From: Limnanthes douglasii subsp. nivea
Taxonomy: Eukaryota; Streptophyta; Magnoliopsida; Brassicales; Limnanthaceae
Length of the DNA stretch: 64,000 nucleotides
Reading direction: 5' to 3'
Assembly: GCA_036936605.1 (NCBI GenBank)
Contig: JAUPFV010000004.1
Span: forward strand, 92,034,334 to 92,098,333
Below are positions 34,333 through 46,286 of this stretch, in pieces. Numbering within the stretch: the first letter of the stretch is position 1; every line of letters begins with the position of its first letter. Under the pieces are notes generated by a model. That model made no database searches. It had not been told where the DNA came from and worked only from the letters and a program-made list of their open reading frames with translations. A program made the position numbers and the translations under genes.

Positions 34333-34986
34333 ACTTTTATATCCCGAAACTATGCATACACTTTTTTTGGGTTTAAATGGAGCCAATTGGACCTTGTAGT
34401 TGAGAGTCTTACAATTACACTAACAGCTTAAAACCAATTTCGAGTCTTATTGATTGATTCTACAGAAACAGCCCCTAAATCCCAAATAGACGACTCTTCT
34501 TCTTTCTCCTTTGCTAATACTCAGACAACAACCCGATTTTCTTCTTTCTCCTTTTGCTGATACTCAGACAACAACCCAATTCGATCAATTCTTAACCATC
34601 GATCCGAAACTAGGCATACACTTGATTGATGTAAAAAGAACAGAACAATATACATATAAAATGTGAGAATATCAATGGTGATTGTTTTTTTTGTTCTTTC
34701 GCTAACGATCTTACTTAAAAATACATAAAACCCAGAAAATGATGCTGTTTAAACTAAACGTAAACACTCCAAAAAGAAATACTTTAAGCCTAAAAGATAA
34801 AAAATTACATTATAAGTTTGTTATTTATAATAAAACTAAACACTCCAAAAAAGAAAACAGAAGACCTAAAGTACAGTGAAGCGGGATAAATAAACTCAAA
34901 AAGTTGTTTTATTTATGAACCAAATATACTGCAAACAACCAATTACAATGAACCCTAGAACTTTTCTAGGGTTCTAAAAAGAACTA
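34333..34986. other. MYB downstream region with small tandem repeat
   Basis: AT-rich, no gene. About 42 bp (CTTCTTTCTCC...CAACAACCC) is tandemly duplicated at about 34499-34582. The motif CCGAAACTA(T/G)GCATACACTT occurs at 34341 and 34605. Confidence 0.55.
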
Positions 34987-35664
34987 CTATGGGAATGAAC
35001 CCGGTCTTCCCGACGCATCGCAATAGTCGGTAGCCATCAAGAATCTAAAAAAACCATCGAAAAGTGGGTCATCATCCAGGTGTTCCCAAAACTGCGATTC
35101 AAGTAGTTCATCGTCTGCATGTTTAGGTGCTGTTTGTGGGTTTGGAAGCACCAATGAAGAATCCTTTTTCGACGCTCGAGGAGGAGGTATAGCTGCACCA
35201 AGCCCCTCCTTCTTGAGCTTGTCAAAATATTTCTGGGCATGACTAATTACCTGCTGACAAGACAAATTAACTAAATCTAGTAGGGACATATACAGAATAA
35301 GAAACTGCAGCGAAAAGATAATAGTAATGAGGATTCAGTGAAAAGATAAGTTAATCATTACCTGATCCGGTTTTTTGGTTCCTATATATGCTGCGATCTT
35401 CCTCCATTGACGCTTGAATCTAAAATGAAGATGTAAAAAAAGAAGTTAGAATGGAATAAATGTTTAAAGTGTTAGACCTGTTGTTTTTTCAGGAAACAGA
35501 GAATCAATAACACCGAAACAATAAATAAAAGAGTTTATGTCAAATATAGTCTATGCATACCGCTGAAGGCCCTGGAGAAATAATTCTTCTTCTTCAGGAG
35601 TCCATGGCTCCCTCGGTTTGGGCTTTGTATAAGGTTTTCTAGTCTTTCCGATCTTATCATCCAT
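34987..35664 (-). CDS. Single-repeat SHAQKYF MYB protein, REVEILLE/CCA1-like, 141 aa
   Basis: Three exons on the minus strand: 35664-35561 (104 nt), 35419-35362 (58 nt) and 35250-34987 (264 nt). Together they make 426 nt, 141 codons and a stop. Both introns have GT-AG ends, and the phases match. Exon 1 starts MDDKIGKTRKPYTKPKPREP and leads into WTPEEEELFLQGLQR. Exon 2 is FKRQWRKIAAYIGTKKPDQ and exon 3 begins VISHAQKYFDKLKKEG, completing one MYB repeat with W, W and the SHAQKYF signature. The sequence around the repeat (KTRKPYT, later IPPPRA) resembles the REVEILLE clock transcription factors, but the protein is short and the basic HPYP segment is missing. A nuclear DNA-binding role is inferred from family. 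The exact family member is not determined. Confidence 0.88.
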
Positions 35665-35668
35665 CCCG

Positions 35669-35722
35669 GGTATAGGTATAGGTATAGGTATAGGTATAGG
35701 TATAGGTATAGGTATAGGTATA
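35669..35722. repeat. Hexanucleotide microsatellite (GGTATA)n
   Basis: About nine perfect units of GGTATA ending within a few bases of the MYB start codon (ATG complement at 35662-35664), so it probably lies in the 5' UTR. The two decayed MYB copies lack it. Confidence 0.92.
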
Positions 35723-35723
35723 G

Positions 35724-36989
35724 AACTGGTGGGATGGGATCACTAAATGTGGTAAAGATTTAAGAAGTGGTGCCTGGGATTCAACAATTTTGGTTTGTTT
35801 TCTAGAAAGAGTTTGAATTAGATACTGTAATATAATATAATGTGTCATGATCATTGATATTGTTTAAATATATAGTAACAGGTAGCGAGATACTTGGTTT
35901 TGTTTCAATTTTGAATTATACAAATTTCTTTTAGCCAGATTCTTACTATCCGTTACAAATTTCTTTTCAACATATATCTACTAACAAATTTGTTGAATAT
36001 ATCCAAACTAATAAAATTTTAAAATAAAATCTAAATAAAATTTAGCTAAGGCAATGGTACCGTGGTTCTGGTGGTCGCTACTTATTGCTAGGGTTTACGG
36101 TGGTGGCGTCTTTTTACTTAACCCCCTTAACTCGATCCTGAAAATTAGAATTTTATTTCCATTTAAATTTATTCCGGAAAGGACTACACAATCATGTGAT
36201 AAATAGCAATGTTAATCATATACACAACTAACGCATTTTAAATCACAAATATATTTATATGGAAGATAATTATAAACCTCATAAAACTAAATCTTTTGAA
36301 TTGTTTTCTATTTTTATTTTTCAAGCGAACTATTAATCATTTTTTTTCTTCTAATTTTAATTATATGTTCAGTATTTTTACCATCTTAATTAACATAGTC
36401 ATGCACTTAATTAACCGTACGGTTGTTATGCATGAATTTTACCATCTTGATCTTACCTTTTACAATACGTATATTTAACTTGAAAGTATAAAGAAATTTT
36501 ATTTTTATTTTGTTTTTAAACGATGAAAGTGGAATTTGAAAATTCCTTAAATGATGTAAGCCACCAACTTCATTCCCTAATTACAGTGTTTACCTTTCAC
36601 AATATGGTGATTTAATTTGAAAATATAAAGAAAAAAATTATCTGTATGTGTTCTTTTAATTTCTTATGGTATATATTATCAATCGTAAGATATCGAACAA
36701 AAAGTATAATTTTGTCAACAATTAGTAATTGAAAATTGTAAGAAAAAAGTTTTTTTTACTAAAATTTAACTTCATTTTCAGCAATTAGCTAATTAACATT
36801 TTGACAAACCAACACAATCTTAAAGAAAGACAGCCTTATAGACTTTTGCATTTATATAGAGAAGAAAATAACGGTACGGTTTGATCTTATCTTACTAACT
36901 ACTTTCATAACTGATATATTAACACATGTTCAAGTTCGATGTTTATCAAACATTCTCCCCATAAACATTAAACTTAATTGTTGTCTTCT
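35724..36989. other. MYB upstream region and a duplicated AT-rich block
   Basis: 35740-35915 is shared with the MYB remnants at 207-445 and 47700-47905 and may be promoter. 36396-36870 matches 45645-46085. No genes are recognised. Confidence 0.6.
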
Positions 36990-37530
36990 TCGTCTTTTGT
37001 ATCCATCTGCAAAATTAATTCCTTCGGTGGTGGTGTGTTAGGACGTATTCTTTCCATAGGTGGACCATTACATATGTTACATTATTTCTATCTTTTCTTC
37101 CTGATCTTCCTCTTTTTCTGAAGAGTTCTTGAAGATCTTGTTGGCTCATCCTCTGTTTGAGTGCCTCTTGGACGGTCTGCTTTCAGAGCCGTCTTCATTG
37201 TTGTGCTAATCTCTTTTGGCCATATTCTTACTTTGTGTTGTGTAACATTTCTTCTACTCCACCTGTGTAATCTCTTGAATTGTCATTTCGACACCTATAC
37301 GCGTATCTTTTTTACGCGATCTTCACTAACCCGAATCTCCATAAGTGCGTTCCAAGCCTTCTTTGTTGTCTGCTTCTCTGCGATTGGCAGTTACCGTTTC
37401 AACACCTGTATGGGTGCTTTCTTGACTCAATCTTCACTAACCCATATCTCCCTGAGTGCGTCCCAATATTCATTTTCCTTCTTCTCCGCGATTACCATCA
37501 TAACGTCATCTGGAACGGATTAAGAAATGG
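36990..37530 (-). pseudogene. Ty1/copia gag fragment
   Basis: Minus strand reads KKAWNALMEIRVSEDRVKKI and later RWSRRNVTQHKVRIWPKEIS. AW-x-AL-x-EI-x-VSEDRVKK resembles the copia gag block AWDALKEIY-GEDRVKKAR. A second, diverged copy (YWDALREIWVSED, VKKAPIQVLKR) precedes it, so about 105 bp is tandemly duplicated within the fragment. Several stops. No LTR of its own can be seen. Confidence 0.5.
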
Positions 37531-37537
37531 CTACCAT

Positions 37538-37827
37538 GGTTGTATTAAATGTTCATTACCCTCATTAATGAAAGTAGTTGGGTATTTATACCCTTAATTA
37601 TGGACCCATGGGCTTTCGGGTCAAGTTATGAACCGGGTCAAGTTATGAACCGGGTCAAGTTTAAGGACTCATTTACTTAATAAGTTGATTAGCACCTAGC
37701 TTAGTCAAAAGGTGAATAGTTATTTAATACTTTTGTCCTGTCCGAATAGTTCAGTGGGCACTTATTGTCCGAATTTCCCTTGTCCGGATTTCTCAGTGAG
37801 TAGTCGTGAATTCGCCCGGACTCATCA
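37538..37827 (-). repeat. Truncated LTR related to the gypsy LTRs, inverted
   Basis: Reverse complement matches the LTR from its start (TGATGAGTCCGG at 37827-37816) to the AATACAACC block at about 37538; the last quarter is missing. The middle has diverged, and a short repeat GGGTCAAGTTATGAACC is present two to three times (37618-37660). It is a different or older family member than the two full elements. Confidence 0.8.
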
Positions 37828-37930
37828 AGTAGCAAGTTGAAATCTGCTAAAAAAAGAAACATAAATAGACTTATGATCCATTCCTTGATGAAAAAAAGGA
37901 TAAAAAAGCATAAAAAATAATTATTTGAGA

Positions 37931-40900
37931 ATGATAAGAATGCTTAGTTGGAACATAAGAGGCATTAACAACAAACCTTCATTGATTAGGTTGCTTTCTA
38001 TTATCAAAGATGAAAATAATCAAAGTTCTAGCCATTCAAGAACTCATGGCTCCTGCTGATAAAATTGGTAATATTGCTCATACTGTGGGTTACAATCAAT
38101 TTGCTACTAACAAGGCTAACAAAGTTTAGGTCTCTTAGGCTGATGATGTTGAGATCAGCATTATTTCTGATCATGACCAGTTTTTGCACATGAATGTTAC
38201 CTATCATGGGGTGAAGAATAGCTTTGATTTCAAATTTCAATTTATGCTAAAAATCTTAGGCTCCAAAGAATGATTCGCTGGGATAATCTAAAGTCCCTTT
38301 CTAATACCAATAGACCATGTATATCTGCTGGAGATTATAACGCTACTAATAGTACTGAAGACCAGCTTGGATGTACTACTAATGATTACATCAGTATGGA
38401 GAACTTCAACGATGCTATTAGGACTTGCAATCTTGAAGATGCTGGGTACATTGGGTCTAGATACACTTGATACAGAAACAAGCGCCGAAAAAGACTCGAC
38501 AAAGCTTTAGTTAATGAAGACTGGTTCAACACTTTTAATGACATCTAGGTTTTTCACGTGATCAAAACGTGTTATGATCATGCCCATTTTCTTATCATTT
38601 CTAACTGTATTTCCATGTATAATTATAACATTAGTAAAATAAGTTTTAAATTTCTTAACGTCTGGACTAGCGATGATACTTTCTTAAGAACTGTGGAGCA
38701 GAATCAGATTCTTACTTGCAAATGAAGCAATAACCTTGTCTTCTGGTATAAACTCAAACGTCTTAAAACCTGTCTTAAGGAATGAAACATGAAAATGTTT
38801 GGCAATATTTTCAATAAAGTTAAGCAGACTGCCGATGAAGTTCTCTAAGTCTAATCTTTCTAAAGCTAGCAGTATGCACATTAAAGCTCTAAAAATGAAG
38901 AAAACTACTGGAAGCAGAGATGCTAAAATAACTGGATCAACGAGGGTGATGATAATATAAAGTTATATCATTCTTATGTTTAAAAAAAAGGAAAGTAAAC
39001 TCTATCAAAGGCATTAAAGTTAGTGGAAAATAGACTCATGGCCTTGCTGATATTATTACATCTGCTGAAAACTTTTTCAAAAACTCTTTAACTAATCCTA
39101 TTAGGAGGAAAGATGAATACTCTTTAATGCAAGATTCTATTTTCAAAAACATCCCTAGATGTGTCCATCAGGAGGACAACAACTCTCTTCTTAAGCCTAC
39201 ATCTAAAGAGGAAATTTGGCAGATCATCACTAGTATGAAGCAAGACAGTGCTTCTAGTATGGATGGTTTTAACATTATGTTTTATAAAAAGTGCTGGCAC
39301 ATTATCAGCACCGATCTTTGCAAGGCCTTAAATTCTTACCTTAAGGGTGACTATATTCCTAAGGGTGTTTTTGCAACTGAAATTTTTCTAATACCTAAAA
39401 ATGCCAACCCTGTCAACTGGTCTAACTACAGACCTATAAGCCTTTGCACCCTCTTTAACGGAATCATTTCTGGCCTCATTAACAAAAGATTAGCTTCTAT
39501 TCTCCCTAATCTTATTTCCCCTTATCAAGGTGCTTTTGTCAAGAATCGTCTCATTCATGAAAACATTCTTTTGGCTAAGGAACTGGTGCGTGATATCAAC
39601 CGAAAACATAAAACTTGAAATGTTTTGATTAAGCTTGATATGTCAAAAGCATTTGACACGATGTCACATGCTTTTTTAATCAAGGTTCTTTCCACTTTTG
39701 ACTTTTCTACTGAGTTCATCAGATTTATTTATAACATAATTTCTAATATTAACATTTCTATCCTTATTAATGAGACTGTTAAAGGCTATTTTCCTCAGGA
39801 GAAAAGATTAAGGCAATGGGACCCTTTGTCCCCTAGCCTTTTTATTCTTGCTGAGGAGGTGCTCTTAAGGGGTCTATACAAGATTTTATATTCAAATAAG
39901 AGTCTACAATATGCTACAATAACAAATTACTTGGTTCCTTGTATTGGATTTACAGATGATGTGCTGATCTTCACCAACATCCAAGAATCCACAATAGCCA
40001 CTCTCAACAACTTCTAAGATGACTATCAGCGAGTGTCAGGACAAGATGCTAATAAAGACAAAACCAAGCTCATCATGTCATCCATGACTAATCAAACAAA
40101 GCTCAACAATCTAACCATGCTTACGAGATTTAATGTAGACACTTTACCTACTACTTATCTGGGAATCACGCTTAATAGCAACAATAAAGGGAAGAATTTC
40201 TATCCTTTAATCAACAAAATCAAGGACAAAATTAACTTGTGGGACTCCAAATATTTATCTTTTGTAGGAAGAATGACTTTGATTTCTTCTATTTTACATC
40301 GAATAGTATATTGTTGGATGCAAAATAGTTTGATTCCCAAAACAATTCTTAACAACATAGAGGGCTATTTTTAATAAGTTTTTGTTGAGAACTAACTTCT
40401 CTGAAAATTCTATTCATTGGGTTTTTTGGAAGCATATATGCAGGCCTTTTGATGAAGGTGGGCTGAACTTCAAAAGTTTGAAGGATATTCAACTAACCTT
40501 ATCTCACAAGCTTTGGTACATCTTTAGAAAAAACAATTGTCTATGGGCTAATGTGACTCAAGATATGTACTGTTATGAAAATCACCCTATTAAAGCTAAA
40601 GTTAGATCTACTAACTCGTTGGTTGGAAAAGATTAACAGGTGTTAGAAATACTGCAGAAGACAACATTAAATGGATTCTGGGTCGAGGCAACATGGATTT
40701 CTGGCTCGAGGATTGGCACAACCTCCCTCCTCTTATCAATCACTTTAACTCTTCTGAGAATAGTTGGTTTCTTAACGCTAAGGTTAACTCTTTTTTGGAT
40801 AAATAACCACTGGGACACTATTGCTATGAGATCTTTCTTAACTCAAGACAGAATCAATCAGATTGCCAAATACAAAGTCAATCAGAACATGGATGACCAG

Positions 40901-42007
40901 CTGATTTAGAAGCATTCAATCAACACTAACATCACCTGAAGAAGTATCAAAAAGCATCACAACTCTTCTAGTTTGTACAGAAAGATATGGAACATCAACA
41001 TCCCCAGGAAATTATCCTTTCTCTGCTGGAAATTGATTAAAAACTACATTCTTATTGACAGTATTCTGATTAGAAGAAGATTTGTGATTGTGTCAAAATG
41101 TCAATTTTGTAGCAACTATGAAGAGAAAAAACATCTCTTCATTAGTTGTTGCTTAGCTTGGCCAATTTGGAACTACTTTGCTAAAATTTTTAATATCAAA
41201 ATTGGTAGATTCATGGTCCTAACTCATATGATTAGCGCCTGGTTTTGGTTTTCGAAAAACAAGTTTCATATTACTCATCTGGTCCCTCAAGCAATTTGTT
41301 GGATCATTTGGAAAAATAGAAACAATGCTAAATTCAAAGGATATAATGATTATTTTCAGTGTGCTATAGACATTGTTATAAACATGATCCTAGCTATAGA
41401 CATGTCTAATAATCTGACGAGTAAACACTGATCTAAAACTGTGGGTGCATGTATTACTTTAGGTTGCAATTTTGCGTTCAACAACAAAAAGAAATCTCAT
41501 ATGTACCTTAAATGGATCTCACCAGTTGATGGAAGATTGAAACTGAACGTTGACGAAGCATGTAATCGTGACAGCGAAGCTAGTGGAGGCGCATTGATCA
41601 CAAATTACAATGGAATCGTCATTCATGCTATCAGGATCCTGTTTGGAAAATCCATGCCTTTAACTGCTGAAATCAAAGCTCTTCTTGAAAGATTGATCCT
41701 CTGTAAGCAGCACAACTTGACTAATCCGGATATTGAATCCGATAGTCTAATGGTTATCAACCTCCTTGCTGAGGGTAAACTCGCTTGGTATCTCTCTCCA
41801 ATCATGAAGATTTCTCGAAGTCTCATTCACTCTAACATGGTGCTTCGCCATATCTTCAGAAATCAGAATCACACTTTTGATTGGATAGCCAAATTTACTT
41901 TGAGAAACAAGAGGAACCAGTACTTTTCTCATGGTAATACTCCTCCGAAGCTTTCTGGCATCATTTTCCTTGAAAGCTTAGACTTGAGATACTTAAGCAC
42001 TGACTAG
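37931..42007 (+). pseudogene. Second LINE, ORF2 relic
   Basis: Starts MIRMLSWNIRGINNKPSLIR at 37931 (endonuclease), with a GDYNATNSTEDQ segment near 38332, then a decayed middle. Reverse transcriptase pieces are NYRPISLCTL (39424), KLDMSKAFD (39628), RLRQWDPLSPSLF (39806) and FTDDVLIF (39949), where the usual FADD is FTDD. zf-RVT follows (KLSFLCWKLIKNYI, CQFCSNYEEKKHLFISC; 41000-41150) and RNase H (LNVDEACNRDSEASGGALI, IESDS; 41540-41760). More than ten stops and frameshifts. It is a different LINE family from the one at 28265. ORF1 is missing; upstream is the LTR fragment. Confidence 0.85.
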
Positions 42008-44340
42008 TTCAGTACCTTGCTCTCTCCCTATTCGCTGCTATTTCACTGTCATCTTCTTCAATTTGAACCGGAGAGGAACCGCCGTAGATATCTCGATCAA
42101 ATTGAAGGTCTTGAAGATCCTTTAGGTCTGAAGTTAGAGATTGATTCCTCTTTCGATTTCCTTCAAACTTTGTTTCTTTACTTAACATTTCTGGCGCTTC
42201 AGTTTGGCGCTTTCTGTTTATAACCTAAAATTTGGGTTTCTTTAAATAAAATTTTACCAGCTTAAAAAAAATGTGTAATAAAATGAAATAACTTTCTAAC
42301 CGTTTCTTAGTAATACGTTATAGAACGAATACAATTTTTATTTTATGATTGATGATTATCAAATATTATTTATTTATATAATATTTTTAAAATATTTGAA
42401 ATCGAAAAACTAAAGTAATATCTATCCAGTTTTCATGTACTTTTGAGATAGATTTGTTTAAATCAAACTTTTACCATTGATAGTATCTTAAATATTTTTA
42501 GTTAATTGTATAGAATATTTTTTATTTTTTAATTAATTTTATTTTCTTTTAGTTTTATGATTATCCACAGTGACGATTCCATTTTTTATTCGATTCTTTA
42601 TTTTTTTCATATGATTTTTTAACGTTTGATTCTGGATTTCTGTTTAGGTAAGTCGATTTTACTATTTAGGAAACTCGATTTTTTATTCTGTTTTTTTATT
42701 TCTGTTTAGGTAATTCGATTTCTGCTTTTTCGTGATTTTTTAGTTTTCATCTATTATTATTTTGATTTTGTAGTTTAATGTTGTCATGCAATAAGATTTT
42801 GATATTTTTAGTGTATTTTTGTGTTTCTAGAAAATTTAGTTCAAAAACGTTTACAACGTAAATGAAGAAGATAAAGTTTGGAAAATGCGAAATATTTTTA
42901 ATTTAAGTACTAATAGATGCGAAACATTATAAATGAGAAGACGCGAATCATTTTTTTTCTAGATGTGATACCTCTTTAATTTTTATACTATTAGATGATA
43001 AATTAGATCAACTATGATTGATGCTAGATATGTAAATATATTTATTTATTTTAAAATCAAAACATATCATTAATGGATCTAGTTTTGTTTGTCTTAAAAA
43101 AAATCAATAGTATTTTAGATTTTTTTTTCAGTTACGGTTGAAAAGATATGAACCTTTAAAGTTTTAAATTTTTACATTTGTGAAACCTTTTTAATTTTTG
43201 TACCAAGAGATGCAAAACCAGACAACTAAGATAGATGCTAGAGGTGAAACCAAACCCACTATAATAGATGAGAAACCAAACCAACTATGATAGATGAGAA
43301 ACGAGACCAACTATGATAGATGCTAGATGCGAAACCACACATGTGATAGATGTGAAACCATATAATGAGAAACCAATGTAAAATATAATTTTTAAAAAAA
43401 ATTCAAAACATATCGTGAGTGGATCTAGTTTTGCTCGTCTAAAAAAACAAAATCAATGATATTTTCTGATTTTTTTCCCGAGTTACGGTTTAAAAGATAT
43501 AAAATTTTAAAGTTTTAAATTAAAATAAATAAATAAAAGAGAATGTGTACAAGTGTTTTGCTAATTTTTTATATATATATATATATAGGTACAAAATTTG
43601 TTAATTTTGTTGAGCCTTTATCCTTAATAGGTTTTTGAACTGAGTCTTAAACATTAATTCTCTCAATTAAAATATGATAGAGTATCTTCAAACATAAAAA
43701 CCATATTTTATCAAATACTAGTTCAAAATACTTCAAATATCCTTATTGAATTATATAAAAACCTAATAATTTTGATGATTTTTTTCTACGGAACTTATTT
43801 GTCTATATTAAATTCAAATGTGATGATTCATTTTTTCTTTAAATTTTAATTTTTGTTCCAAACTATTTCTTTGTATAATTCGGGTTTTATCGATTTGGAG
43901 TTAATTTTTTCATTAATACAGACTCGAATTCAATTTACACTTGATTTGCATGTTTTTGTAAACGTAAGGTGTGAATTCTATTTGATTCGACTTTAATTGT
44001 TTTTATTATGTTTTATGTAGATATAAATGTTTAATTTAGTTTTTTTTATGCTTTATGTAGGCTTTATTTGATTTATAGGTTTTTGTAAATGTAAGTTTTG
44101 AAACCTATATTTTAGGTTACCTTCGCGATGAAGATGAAGTTTGGTGGTGCTAAATCCTGGTTAGAGGGTATTTAAAGTAAATATTTAGATAAGATATTAA
44201 ATGTTGGATAGAGGGTAAAGAGATAATTGAGGAGTTAGTTTTAAATAAGTATTGAGAGAATGTTCAACCTATTAAATATTGTTTTTTGAACTATTTATAG
44301 AATAATTTATACTTATAGGATAATCGGGTCGGGTTGCATG
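42008..44340. other. AT-rich stretch with minisatellite-like repeats
   Basis: 42008-42270 is probably the LINE 3' UTR. 42270-42880 is AT-rich without recognised content. 42890-43400 holds irregular repeats of GATGAGAAACC / GATGCGAAACC, densest at 43195-43380. A block with ATGGATCTAGTTTTG and AGTTACGGTT (43070-43180) recurs at 43412-43520. 43520-44340 has nothing I recognise. No gene. Confidence 0.55.
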
Positions 44341-45060
44341 TATGAGTCTGCTTCATGAGTCCCCAGGCCTAAGAATATGTGAAGCTCACACTCAACTTTG
44401 AGCCAAACAAGTTATGCAGAAATGCTTTTAGAGAAAATGGGAATGCTGAGTTATAAACCATGTCGTGTACTAATGGATTCAAGGCTAAAGCTAAGCAAGA
44501 CTGATGGAAATCCATCCGTAGATACAACAATATATCGCAGTGTCATTGGAAGTTTGAGGTACTTAGTCCATACTAGATCTGATATATCATTTGTTGTTGG
44601 TGTGGCTAGCCGTTTCATGGGAAACCCCTCTATAAAACATATGAGTGCTGTCAAACAAATTCTTCGATATATAAAGGATATGTTCAATTTCAGTTTGAAG
44701 TATGTTAAAAGAGAACATCAACATCTAGAGTTGATTGGGTATGTTGATAGTGATCTTGCTAGAGACATTGATGATCAGAAAAGTACCTCTATGGTTTTTG
44801 TTTTCTAGGCAATGATCCGATTAGTTGGACTTCACAAAAACAGAAGGTTGTAGCACTGTCTTCATGTGAAGCTGAATATGTTGCTGCTTCTGCAGGAGCT
44901 TGCCAAGCAATGTGGCTCAAGAGGTTTCTGGAAGAGTTATGCGAAATTAAAGTTAAAAAAGTTAATTTTCGAGGTTATAACGAGTCTGCAATTGCTTTAG
45001 CAAAGAACCCACTCTTCCATGGAAAAAGTAAACAGATAGATATCAAGATTCATTTTTTTC
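44341..45060 (+). pseudogene. Ty1/copia RT end and RNase H fragment
   Basis: Reads MSQTSYAEMLLEKMGMLSYK, then YRSVIGSLRYLVHTRSDISF and a YVDSDLARDIDDQKSTS RNase H segment. A frameshift near 44808 is followed by ISWTSQKQKVVALSSCEAEY and WLKRFLEEL. These are classic copia C-terminal pol motifs. The frame is lost after KQIDIKIHF (about 45056). No LTR is seen. Confidence 0.87.
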
Positions 45061-45269
45061 CTCTAATTATAATTATATGTTTAGTATTTTCTCATTCGAA
45101 ATATATATTAGAATTACCGATGTTCTTATATATCGCGATAATAAAAAAAATCAGCTTATTATTTATTATTGAATATCTAATGTTTATTTGTTTAATTATT
45201 TTCAAAAATACAAATAAAAGAAACATCCCCGGAAAAATAACTATGGAAAATTAAAACTTTTCTCCAAAA
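45061..45269. other. AT-rich gap between copia pieces
   Basis: Low complexity, with a short open frame on the plus strand rich in I, L and F that looks accidental. Nothing else recognised. Confidence 0.4.
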
Positions 45270-45650
45270 CTATCTAAGTGTTCCAATGGTATAAAGCATG
45301 CACTTAACAATTTCCAGCAAGATTCGGTTCATTATCTTAGTAATCTTATTATGTTTCGGAGTCTCACTCACGCTTCGATGTCTAGTAATGCCAAACTTTA
45401 CTTAATAGCTAATAAACTATGCATTCACATATTCTAAGCCATTATCACTTTGAAACTTCTTTATCACTTTTCTTGTCTTATTCTATACTTATTTATTCGA
45501 GTTCTTAAAGGTAACAAACTCTTCATTCTTGACCTTCAAAATCATTACCCACACTTTCGTGCAATAATCATTTATCAATGATATAACGTAACTTGCACAA
45601 CATATAATAGATTCATGTGGCGGACCCTAAAGATCCAAATGAACGTAGTC
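45270..45650 (-). pseudogene. Ty1/copia integrase core fragment
   Basis: Minus strand reads TYVHLDLWGSATHESIICCA, then VKNEEFVTFKN, KFQSDNGLEYVNA, FGITRHRSVSETPKHN and LLEIVKCML. This matches the copia integrase order DLWGP, FETFK, RSDNG-EY, GI-R-TPQQN, LLE-VRCML. Several stops. It is oriented opposite to the copia RNase H fragment upstream, so the two are not one element in its original order. Confidence 0.72.
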
Positions 45651-46085
45651 ATGCACTTAATTAAGTGTATGGTTGTTATGCATGAATTTTACCATCTTTG
45701 TCTTACCTTTTACAATATGTATATTTAACTTCAAAGTATAAAGATATTTTGTTTTTAAACGATGAAAGTGGAAATTTGAAAATTCCTTAAATGATGTAAG
45801 ACACCAACTTCATTCCCTAATTAGAGTGTTTACCTTTTACAATATGGTGATTTAATTATAAAATACAAAAAAAATGTATGTATGTGTTCTTTTAAATTCT
45901 TATGGTATATATTATCCATCTTAAAATGTCGAATAAAAAATATAATTTTGTCAACAGTTAGTAACTAAAAATCATAAAAGGGATTTTTTTACTAAAAGCT
46001 AACTTCATTTTTAACAATTAGCTAATGGATATTTTGACAAACCAACACAACCTTAAAGAAAGACAGCCTTATAAACTTTTGCATT
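45645..46085. repeat. Duplicated AT-rich block (pairs with 36396-36870)
   Basis: Begins TAGTCATGCACTTAATTAA and includes TTGTTATGCATGAATTTTACC and AAACGATGAAAGTGGAA, as at 36398. No coding region is recognised. Relative to the MYB gene its position differs from that at 36396. Confidence 0.85.
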
Positions 46086-46286
46086 TCTATATTTATTTTT
46101 GATAATTTATTTGTTGCCAGAAGGGTCTGGCTGATAAGATAATCTTTTCTAACAAGAAAATAACCAAAATAAATAAATCCAAAAATTTCTTTTATTTATG
46201 AACCAAATATACTGCAAACAACAAATTATAATAGTAAGGACTTCAAAGTCTTGTCGATAGTTAATTCTACTATATAAAAAAACTAG

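Noticed and set aside
35669..35722. Interstitial telomere repeat
   Set aside because: The unit is GGTATA, not the plant telomere TTTAGGG.
37161..37523. Plus-strand open frame of 120 codons with membrane-like composition
   Set aside because: The minus strand reads as a copia gag relic, and the hydrophobic look is a by-product of the opposite strand.
45271..45340. Possible tRNA gene
   Set aside because: Box A- and B-like words are absent, and no cloverleaf can be drawn; the minus strand is a copia integrase fragment.
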